NCBI GenBank assembly: GCA_013205605.1
Contig: JABMMK010000143.1
Coordinates: forward strand, 1-12,295
Direction: 5' to 3'
Length of the DNA: 12,295 bases
From: Cytophagales bacterium
GTDB lineage: Bacteria > Bacteroidota > Bacteroidia > Cytophagales > Spirosomataceae
In this document: positions 5,850 through 12,295 of the stretch, piece by piece
How positions within the stretch are numbered: the first letter of the stretch is position 1
Layout: every line of letters begins with the position of its first letter
Position numbers and translations under genes: made by a program
Notes under the pieces: generated by a model
What the model saw: only the letters and a program-made list of their open reading frames with translations
What the model was told of the DNA's origin: nothing
Databases searched by the model: none

Positions 5850-7811
5850 ATGGAACAAAAACACAAAAATAAATTCACGGCCGCTGGACTTTTGGTAGCT
5901 ATGGGCATCATTTATGGAGATATTGGAACTTCTCCTCTTTATGTGATGCAAGCGGTCATAGGGGATAAACCGATCAATTCCTTGACGGTTTTAGGAGGCT
6001 TATCTTGTATTTTTTGGACCTTGACATTACAGACTACACTTAAATATGTGATATTAATTCTTCGTGCAGATAATAAGGGTGAGGGCGGAATTTTTGCCCT
6101 TTTTGCATTAGTGAGGCGTCATGCAAAATGGTTAACTCTGCCAGCCATTATTGGCGGGGCGACATTGCTTGCCGATGGCATTATCACGCCGCCCATTTCA
6201 GTCGCTTCTGCGGTGGAGGGTTTACGCATGCTTCATCATCCAGATGGTACTCCTTATGTTACAGATACGGTTCCACTAGTCATATTTATTTTAACCATTC
6301 TCTTTATTTTCCAAATTTTTGGAACAAAGGTGGTTGGTAAGTTATTTGGGCCGATCATGCTTTTATGGTTTTCCATGTTGGGACTTTTTGGAATCATCTG
6401 GATACAAAATGATTGGACTATTTTGCGTGCCATTTCTCCTGTGTACGCCTGGGAATTGTTAACGACACACCAATCTGGAACTTCCGGATTTTGGGCTTTA
6501 GGTGCGGTATTTTTATGTACAACGGGAGCGGAGGCGCTATATTCCGACTTAGGACATTGTGGCCGTGGAAACATTCGAGTAAGTTGGATTTTTGTCAAAA
6601 TCACCTTATTACTTCAATATTTTGGTCAGGGCGCTTGGCTTTTAGCACATCAAGGAATGACCTTGGATGGACGTAAACCTATATTCGAATTACTTCCGCG
6701 TGAATTTTTATTCTCTGGAATTATGGTCGCTACGGCCGCCGCAGTGATTGCCAGTCAGGCATTAATTTCAGGATCATTTACCTTGATTTCCGAGGCTATT
6801 CGGCTCAATTTTTGGCCTAAAGTACGTTTGGTTTATCCATCCGATCAAAAGGGCCAATTATATGTACCTTCCGTCAATATTTTATTGTGGATGGGTTGTG
6901 TAGGAGTTGTATTATGGTTTAAGGAATCCACCAACATGGAGGCTGCTTATGGCTTAGCGATTACGATGACCATGTTAATGACCACTTCTTTAATGGCCTA
7001 TTACCTTCACATTAAGAAGGTAGATATGTGGTGGATCCTGCTTTTCTTAGTTGTCTATGTCTCCTTAGAAGGCTCTTTCTTGGTCGCTAATTTACAGAAA
7101 TTTTCCCATGGGGGTTATGTCTCTCTTTTCATTGCAGGAGTGATTATTTTGGTGATGTGGGTTTGGTTTAGAGCTTCTCGGATTAAAAACAAATTGACCG
7201 AATACGAGCCTTTGTCGGAGTACATTGAACCCTTGAAGGATTTAAGTAATGACGATACGATTCCTAAATATGCCACGCATTTAGTTTTTATGTCCAATGC
7301 CGGTAGGGTCACCGATATAGAATCAAAAATCATTTATTCCATTTTCCAGCGTCGCCCCAAAAAGGCTGATATTTATTGGTTTGTCCATGTAGATACCTTA
7401 GATGAGCCATATACGATGGATTATAAAGTAACGGTGATTGAGAAAGATGACATCATCAAAGTTAATTTTAAATTAGGTTTCCGAGTGGAACAACGGATCA
7501 ATTTATACTTCCGAAAAGTTGTGGAAGAGATGGTTTCTAGAGGAGAGGTGGACATCACTTCCCGATATAAATCATTGAATGAACAAAATGTTATTGGCGA
7601 TTTCCGATTTGTCGTGCTTGAAAAGTTCTTATCTTTTGATAATGAATTACCACTCTTAGACCGAATGGTGATGAAGGCTTATTTCTTTGTGAAACAGTTT
7701 ACTCCTTCGGAAGACAAGTGGTTTGGTTTAGACAGTGATGCCGTAAAATTGGAAAAAGTGCCTTTGATTATTAAGCCTGTTTCCAAGTGTAATCTAAGAC
7801 GTATTGACTAA
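5850..7811 (+). CDS. kup: Low-affinity potassium uptake protein, KUP/HAK/KT family
   Basis: This is an inner-membrane K+ transporter, in this family usually a K+/H+ symporter. The 653-residue protein has the family layout: about twelve hydrophobic segments over residues 12-440, then a cytoplasmic domain of about 210 residues. Diagnostic stretches are GDIGTSPLY (23-31), GEGGIFALFALV (77-88), DGIITPP (109-115), GAEALYSDLGHCG (226-238), ASQALISGSFTL (301-312) and KFSHGGY (417-423). Length is close to E. coli Kup (622). The ATG at 5850 gives a short polar N-terminus before the first membrane segment, as usual. The leader is AT-rich with no Shine-Dalgarno. The HIT gene starts 2 bases after its stop, so the two form a bicistronic unit driven from 5702-5731. 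Confidence 0.96.
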   Translation: MEQKHKNKFTAAGLLVAMGIIYGDIGTSPLYVMQAVIGDKPINSLTVLGGLSCIFWTLTLQTTLKYVILILRADNKGEGGIFALFALVRRHAKWLTLPAIIGGATLLADGIITPPISVASAVEGLRMLHHPDGTPYVTDTVPLVIFILTILFIFQIFGTKVVGKLFGPIMLLWFSMLGLFGIIWIQNDWTILRAISPVYAWELLTTHQSGTSGFWALGAVFLCTTGAEALYSDLGHCGRGNIRVSWIFVKITLLLQYFGQGAWLLAHQGMTLDGRKPIFELLPREFLFSGIMVATAAAVIASQALISGSFTLISEAIRLNFWPKVRLVYPSDQKGQLYVPSVNILLWMGCVGVVLWFKESTNMEAAYGLAITMTMLMTTSLMAYYLHIKKVDMWWILLFLVVYVSLEGSFLVANLQKFSHGGYVSLFIAGVIILVMWVWFRASRIKNKLTEYEPLSEYIEPLKDLSNDDTIPKYATHLVFMSNAGRVTDIESKIIYSIFQRRPKKADIYWFVHVDTLDEPYTMDYKVTVIEKDDIIKVNFKLGFRVEQRINLYFRKVVEEMVSRGEVDITSRYKSLNEQNVIGDFRFVVLEKFLSFDNELPLLDRMVMKAYFFVKQFTPSEDKWFGLDSDAVKLEKVPLIIKPVSKCNLRRID

Positions 7812-7813
7812 CG

Positions 7814-8206
7814 ATGAGCTCTATTTTTTCTAAAATTGTTCAGGGTGAAATTCCTTGTCATAAGATTGCCGAAGACGATCAATTTTTAGCCTTCTTAGAC
7901 GTGATGCCTTTGGTAGAAGGCCATACTTTGGTGATCCCCAAACAAGAAATCGACTATATTTTTGATTTAGATCCGGAGGTTTTAGCCGACTTAATGAAAT
8001 TTGCTCAGCGCATCGCTCTAGCCATCAAAAAGGCAATCCCTTGTAAGCGCATTGGTGTAGCTGTCATTGGCCTAGAAGTACCTCACGCACATGTGCACTT
8101 AGTTCCTCTAAATCGGATGTTAGACATTAATTTTTCTCAAGAGAAGTTAAAACTGAGCCAAGAGTCTCTTGCAAAAACGGCGGAACTTATTCGGTCTTTT
8201 ATTTAA
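7814..8206 (+). CDS. HIT (histidine triad) family nucleotide hydrolase or transferase
   Basis: The histidine triad HAHVHL (91-96; His91, His93, His95) within VPHAHVHLVPL, preceded by PLVEGHTLVIPK (32-43), identifies a cytoplasmic HIT protein. It is of the Hint branch, enzymes that hydrolyse nucleoside phosphoramidates or related nucleotides. The N-terminal SIFSKIVQGEIPCHKI (3-18) is the usual Hint opening. At 130 residues it is a normal length. Where many Hint proteins have an NxGxxxGQ run before the triad, this one has GVAVIGLEVP; I recall this form in Bacteroidota relatives. The physiological substrate cannot be told from sequence. It starts 2 bases after kup and is surely co-transcribed with it. 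Its last 8 bases overlap the 3' end of convergent gpsA. Confidence 0.92.
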   Translation: MSSIFSKIVQGEIPCHKIAEDDQFLAFLDVMPLVEGHTLVIPKQEIDYIFDLDPEVLADLMKFAQRIALAIKKAIPCKRIGVAVIGLEVPHAHVHLVPLNRMLDINFSQEKLKLSQESLAKTAELIRSFI

Positions 8207-9224
8207 GATATCCTTTTAACGTATTCATCTCGATTAAAGGATTTGTCTTTTCGTAGACAATGTGGTAGACGGCATCGATGATCGGTAGTTTTATATGATG
8301 CTGTTTTGAAATCAAGTAAATACTTCGAACCGCATAATAACCCTCGGCTATCATATTCATCTCAATCTGTGCTGATTTCACAGAATATCCTCTTCCTATC
8401 ATATTTCCAAATGTTCTGTTTCGCGAAAATTGCGAATATGCCGTAACCAACAAGTCCCCTAAATACCCTGAATTATTTAAATCCCGATTCTCTTTGGGAT
8501 AAATTTCATCTAAAAAAATCTTAATTTCTTGCATGGCATTACTGACTAATACCGCCTGGAAATTGTCCCCAAATCCGAGGCCTCGCGTAATACCGCAAGC
8601 AATCGCAATGATGTTTTTAATGACGGCGCAATACTCCACTCCATATAAATCAGTAATCGCATTTGCCTGTAAAAAACGGCAATTCAGTAAATTAGCAAAT
8701 GATTTTGCCACCTCAATATTAGGAGAAGCAATGGTCAAATAAGATTGCTTTTCTAAAGCAACTTCCTCCGCGTGACAAGGTCCGGCAATCACACATGTTT
8801 GCCCGATGGGCAAATTAAATTCTTTTGTCAACCAATCTGTAACCAATAAATTCTCCTCAGGAATCATGCCTTTGATGGCTGAAACCACTTTTTTCCCCTC
8901 AAAGTGCTTCTTATTTAAGTCCTTTAAAGTTGCCGGAATAAAAGCCGCAGGTATGGCTAAAATGATATACTCGACGCCGTTTAAAGCCTCAGACATTTTA
9001 TTATACGTCTTTACCTTGCGTGGATTAATCGCAACGTCAGTTAAATAGCTAGGATTGTGATTGTATTTTCTGATGAAATCAACATCCGCTTTTCTACGGA
9101 TCCACCACTTAATTTTCACCTGATTCTCTGAAAGAATTTTTACTAACGCCGTGGCCCAACTTCCTCCACCAATCACAGCAATCTGAGTTGGTATTTTCTT
9201 TTTTAATTCTTCTAAACTGGTCAT
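8199..9224 (-). CDS. gpsA: NAD(P)H-dependent glycerol-3-phosphate dehydrogenase
   Basis: GpsA reduces dihydroxyacetone phosphate to sn-glycerol 3-phosphate in the cytoplasm, the backbone precursor of membrane phospholipids. The Rossmann nucleotide-binding loop is IAVIGGGSWATAL (15-27). AIKGM (116-120) contains the substrate-site Lys118, IAGPCHAEE (146-154) is the usual GPSHAEE-type segment, and GVEYCAVIKN (195-204) contains the catalytic Lys203. LGDLLVT (255-261) and the SRNRTFG segment (268-274) complete the C-terminal helical domain. Its 341 residues match the family (about 330-340). It is transcribed alone, diverging from the GH2 gene across 87 bases of AT-rich DNA. That gap holds no full match to the consensus promoter on either strand; CAATTTTG (9279-9286, +) is a one-mismatch -7 box for the GH2 side. 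Confidence 0.95.
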   Translation of the reverse strand: MTSLEELKKKIPTQIAVIGGGSWATALVKILSENQVKIKWWIRRKADVDFIRKYNHNPSYLTDVAINPRKVKTYNKMSEALNGVEYIILAIPAAFIPATLKDLNKKHFEGKKVVSAIKGMIPEENLLVTDWLTKEFNLPIGQTCVIAGPCHAEEVALEKQSYLTIASPNIEVAKSFANLLNCRFLQANAITDLYGVEYCAVIKNIIAIACGITRGLGFGDNFQAVLVSNAMQEIKIFLDEIYPKENRDLNNSGYLGDLLVTAYSQFSRNRTFGNMIGRGYSVKSAQIEMNMIAEGYYAVRSIYLISKQHHIKLPIIDAVYHIVYEKTNPLIEMNTLKGYLK

Positions 9225-9311
9225 GACGTAAAATTAGCTTTTAAATTAAAAATTATCCGTTTTTTAATTTTTTTTACCCAATTTTGCCTCAAATACCTAT
9301 TAATAAATACC

Positions 9312-12077
9312 ATGAAAATCAAAATGTTAATTTTGGCGCTATTGAGTGCTAGTATTTTGTATGGCCAACAAGCCTCTTATCTTCCCGAGCATCCAAGGCC
9401 TGACTTCGAAAGGAGCCAATGGATTAATTTAAATGGCGAATGGGATTTCAAATTTGACCCTAAAGATCTTGGTGTTAAAGAACATTGGGAAAAAAGTCAG
9501 CAAAAATATCCTTTAAAAATTCAAGTTCCTTTTCCCTGGGGGTCCCAATTATCAGGCGTGAAGGATGAAACAGATATTGCCTGGTATCAGCGCTTGATCG
9601 AGGTGCCGGCCAACTGGCAATCCAAGCGGACATTTTTGGTGATTGGAGCAAGTGATTGGAAAACGGATGTTTTCTTGGACGGTCAAAAAATAGGTTCTCA
9701 CGAAGGGGGCTATACTCCCTTTTCTTTTGATTTGACAAAATTTCTTAAATCAGGTCAAAAACAACAATTAAACATTCGAGTGGACGACAAAAGGCGGATG
9801 TTCACCCTGTATGGGAAACAAGGATATGGCAACGCCCGGGGTATTTGGCAAACCATTTATCTAGAATCTCGCGGAGATCAATATGTTGATTATGCCCAAG
9901 TGAGCCCGGATATTGATCAGTCGACGGCCAAATTCCAAGTGGAACTAGCCGCTCCAGTCAAACAAAAAACCTCGGTCAAAGTAACTCTGTCCGCCGGTTT
10001 TTCAGGTTCACAAATGATTGCTGCCGGTGCCAAAACTGCTCAAATTGAAATTAAAATTCCTAATGTACATCTATGGTCTTTAGAGGATCCATTTTTATAT
10101 AACTACCAGATTCAAGTAGGTGAGGGGGTTCAATCCGATGAGGTGAAGGGGTATTTTGGGATGAGAAAAATATCCGTGATGAATTTACCAGGGAGCACAA
10201 TTCCATACATTGCGCTTAATAACAAACCGATTTATTTGCAATTGGCCCTCGACCAAAGCTACCATCCAGAAGGTTTTTACACTTTTCCTACAGACGATTT
10301 TATGCGGGAAGAAATTATGCGCAGTAAGCGAATTGGGTTAAATGGAATTCGTACCCATGTTAAAATTGAGGTGCCGAGAAAACTATATTGGGCTGATAAA
10401 TTAGGTTTACTCGTGATGGCTGACGTCCCTAATTCTTGGGGCCCACCAGATGCAGATATGCAAAAGGAAACGGAGTACACCTTGGAACAAATGGTTCGTA
10501 GAGATTTTAACCATCCGTCTATTTTTTCTTGGATCACCTTTAACGAAACGTGGGGCTTACTTTCTGACGTCACAGTTGATGGTAAAAAGCGTCGGGTTTA
10601 TACCCCTGAGACCCAAAAGTGGGTGGTAGATGTGTACAAAAAAGCTAAATCTTTAGACCCTACTCGCTTAGTCGAAGATAATTCGATTTGTTGCGGAAAG
10701 GGACATACAGAAACCGATATTCATTCTTGGCATTCGTATTTACCGGGCTATGAATGGGATAAATTCAACAAGGAGCAATCGGACAATACCTTCCCGGGAA
10801 GTACTTGGAATTTTGAAAAAGGATATAAGCAAGGGAACCAACCGATGATTAATTCGGAGTTTGGAAATGTATGGGGCTATGATGGAAGTTCAGGGGATGT
10901 GGATTATACCTGGGATTATCACAAGGCCATGAACTCATTCCGAAATTTCCCCAAAATGGCCGGTTGGTTATACACGGAGCACCACGATGTAATTAATGAG
11001 TGGAACGGGTATTATCGATTTGATCGTACGGAAAAAGAAACGGGACTGGGAGCCATGGCACCTGGAATGACGTTGAAAGATCTACATGGGCCTTTTTACT
11101 TGTCGACAGGCCAGGAAATTGCCTGGGCTGGAAAAGGAGGCGAAAAATTAAAAATTCCATTAACCTTATCGGCCTTAATTGGCGCCACAGATTTACCCAA
11201 AGAGCTTGTATTAAAAATGGAATTTTCCGGGCAAAATGCATTGGGAGAAAAGAAAAACAGGTGGTCAAAATCCAAGCAAATTGTTTGGACCCCATGGTCT
11301 GTCAAAGCCTTGGATTCATTGGAAATAACTTTGCCTGAAGAGAAGTCCTTAAACACATTGATACTGAAATTAGAAGATGGCAATGGGCAAGTGTTGCATC
11401 AAAACTTTGTTTCTTTAATTGTGGAGCAAGGGAAAATAAATTTAACGCCCAAGCAAGTTTTAATGTCGGTCCCAGTGGACAAAATTTCGAAAGCAGCATG
11501 GTCTGTTAAACAATGGTCTGGCGTCTTAGGAAATAAAATGAATGGGGCAGGTTCAGGTTATTTTGAATACAGTTTTGATTGGGCAAAGATGCCTTTGGAG
11601 TCCATAGACCAAGTTAGTTTTTTTGTGGAGGCGTCGTCAAAACCAATGTTAGGTAAGGATAAGCCAAATTCTGGTGCAATGAACGGGGATTATATGTTGG
11701 GCAAAGGAACTTTTGACCCAAGCAAAAACCCCAATGCGTATCCACAAACAGATAGCAAAAAGAATCCTTCGGTGGTGCAGATTTTATCCAATGGACAATT
11801 TGCCGCTTCATTTGATTTGGAGGATGATCCGGCGGATCACCAAGGAGTATTATCGTGGTTTTATCAAGCCCAAAATCATAAGTTGGACGAGCCCGGAACC
11901 TATGGATATTGGGTTCAATGCACCTTACCTCGCTCTTCCATCGAAGTCGCAAATGCAACGGGTAAATTGACTATTCGATTAGAAGTTCCGGAAGGATATC
12001 CGAATGGACTTTCATTGTATGGGGCTAAGTCGGGCCGCTATATCAATGACCCAAGTATTTTAATACTTCGTAAATAA
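9312..12077 (+). CDS. Exported glycoside hydrolase family 2 enzyme with large C-terminal region
   Basis: This 921-residue protein is secreted: a signal peptide spans about residues 1-18 with likely cleavage before QQASY. Order of domains: GH2 sugar-binding jelly roll (about 30-185; GEWDFKFDP, GGYTPFSFDLT, GNARGIWQTIYLE), an Ig-like beta sandwich (about 190-290), and a TIM barrel (about 295-600). The acid/base is Glu412 in TFNETWG, and the nucleophile is probably Glu516 in INSEFG. Residues about 600-705 look like a second Ig-like sandwich. Residues 720-921 look like a further beta-rich, possibly carbohydrate-binding, domain. GH2 enzymes remove terminal beta-galactose, glucuronate, mannose or related sugars by a retaining mechanism; which one cannot be read here. 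No SusC/SusD pair or other sugar-degrading gene lies in the window, so it seems to be a single-gene unit. It ends in a strong terminator. Confidence 0.88.
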   Translation: MKIKMLILALLSASILYGQQASYLPEHPRPDFERSQWINLNGEWDFKFDPKDLGVKEHWEKSQQKYPLKIQVPFPWGSQLSGVKDETDIAWYQRLIEVPANWQSKRTFLVIGASDWKTDVFLDGQKIGSHEGGYTPFSFDLTKFLKSGQKQQLNIRVDDKRRMFTLYGKQGYGNARGIWQTIYLESRGDQYVDYAQVSPDIDQSTAKFQVELAAPVKQKTSVKVTLSAGFSGSQMIAAGAKTAQIEIKIPNVHLWSLEDPFLYNYQIQVGEGVQSDEVKGYFGMRKISVMNLPGSTIPYIALNNKPIYLQLALDQSYHPEGFYTFPTDDFMREEIMRSKRIGLNGIRTHVKIEVPRKLYWADKLGLLVMADVPNSWGPPDADMQKETEYTLEQMVRRDFNHPSIFSWITFNETWGLLSDVTVDGKKRRVYTPETQKWVVDVYKKAKSLDPTRLVEDNSICCGKGHTETDIHSWHSYLPGYEWDKFNKEQSDNTFPGSTWNFEKGYKQGNQPMINSEFGNVWGYDGSSGDVDYTWDYHKAMNSFRNFPKMAGWLYTEHHDVINEWNGYYRFDRTEKETGLGAMAPGMTLKDLHGPFYLSTGQEIAWAGKGGEKLKIPLTLSALIGATDLPKELVLKMEFSGQNALGEKKNRWSKSKQIVWTPWSVKALDSLEITLPEEKSLNTLILKLEDGNGQVLHQNFVSLIVEQGKINLTPKQVLMSVPVDKISKAAWSVKQWSGVLGNKMNGAGSGYFEYSFDWAKMPLESIDQVSFFVEASSKPMLGKDKPNSGAMNGDYMLGKGTFDPSKNPNAYPQTDSKKNPSVVQILSNGQFAASFDLEDDPADHQGVLSWFYQAQNHKLDEPGTYGYWVQCTLPRSSIEVANATGKLTIRLEVPEGYPNGLSLYGAKSGRYINDPSILILRK

Positions 12078-12115
12078 AAAAAATTAGCGCGGATTTGTTC
12101 GCGCTGATTTTTTTT
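12076..12115. terminator. Bidirectional intrinsic terminator
   Basis: Bases 12076-12091 (eight A, TT, AGCGCG) pair with 12100-12115 (CGCGCT, GA, eight T) around an 8-base loop, forming a 16-bp stem with one G-U pair. The GC-rich core flanked by A-run and T-run works in both directions: for the GH2 gene, whose stop codon it overlaps, and for the gene entering from the right on the minus strand. Confidence 0.9.
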
Positions 12116-12190
12116 GATTAATGGGTATACATTGGGTGCCTAATAAAAGCTATTTTGTTTTAAGATTTATGCCTTTTATTTACTCAGACC

Positions 12191-12295
12191 TTAGCGATTA
12201 ATGGCTACCGAACTCAAAATCGTTTGAATGATTTGAAGCGTGGAAATATTATCTGCTTCGGCTTCATACGTTAAAATAATCCGATGGTTTAACAC
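12191..12295 (-). CDS. MoxR-type AAA+ ATPase, C-terminal end only (partial)
   Basis: Only the last 34 codons are inside the window; the gene continues beyond the right edge. The visible C-terminus, VLNHRIILTYEAEADN (1-16 of the fragment) followed by an amphipathic stretch with IIQTIL, matches the end of the MoxR family lid domain. There, HRI-L-YEAEAE followed by II--IL is characteristic. MoxR ATPases are cytoplasmic chaperone-like AAA+ proteins. In Bacteroidota they usually head an operon with a DUF58 protein and VWA (Bat) proteins, but none of that is visible here. The fragment being the 3' end means any such partners would not follow it within 75 bases; that space (12116-12190) shows nothing recognisable before the terminator. 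Confidence 0.72.
   Translation of the reverse strand: MLNHRIILTYEAEADNISTLQIIQTILSSVAINR

Noticed and set aside
1..12295. Mobile element, CRISPR array, tRNA or rRNA
   Set aside because: No transposase-like protein, spaced direct repeats, terminal inverted repeats or structured RNA gene was seen.

Overview
The window looks like a chromosomal stretch of a member of the Bacteroidota, most likely a pigmented aerobic Cytophagales-type bacterium. The reasons are: AT-rich DNA; almost no Shine-Dalgarno sequences, with AT-rich stretches before the starts; a kup promoter fitting the Bacteroidota pattern (TTTG, then TAnnTTTG); a CrtZ-type carotenoid hydroxylase; a Bacteroidota-style HIT protein; and exported enzymes typical of the group. 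The phylum is fairly secure. The order is an inference and I do not name a genus. I see no insertion sequence, phage gene, tRNA, rRNA or CRISPR array, and no gene-free stretch above about 200 bases.

Layout. Bases 1-113 are ambiguous and may hold the start of an exported protein on the minus strand. A beta-carotene hydroxylase (crtZ, 114-554, +) meets cysN tail to tail with no base between the stops. The minus-strand operon cysH-cysD-cysN (3440 down to 555) encodes the sulfate activation and APS reduction steps of assimilation. Diverging from it, an AlbA_2 (Schlafen-type) domain protein (3560-4255, +) overlaps by ATGA with a lipoprotein (4252-5646, +). That lipoprotein joins a cytochrome c-like domain to a PHM-like copper monooxygenase domain. 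A strong hairpin follows.

A well-formed promoter at 5702-5731, whose -33 element lies inside a perfect 14-bp palindrome, precedes the potassium transporter gene kup (5850-7811, +) and a HIT-family hydrolase gene (7814-8206, +). The HIT gene overlaps convergent gpsA (8199-9224, -; glycerol-3-phosphate dehydrogenase for phospholipid synthesis) by 8 bp. A divergent, exported family 2 glycoside hydrolase (9312-12077, +) follows. A 16-bp-stem bidirectional terminator (12076-12115) separates it from the C-terminus of a MoxR-type ATPase gene entering from the right (12191-12295, -).

Functionally this is mostly a mosaic of short housekeeping units (sulfur assimilation, K+ uptake, lipid precursor, pigment). 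The least ordinary parts are the haem/copper fusion lipoprotein with its coupled AlbA_2 partner, the palindrome on the kup promoter with its roughly 110-base leader, and the long C-terminal part of the GH2 enzyme.
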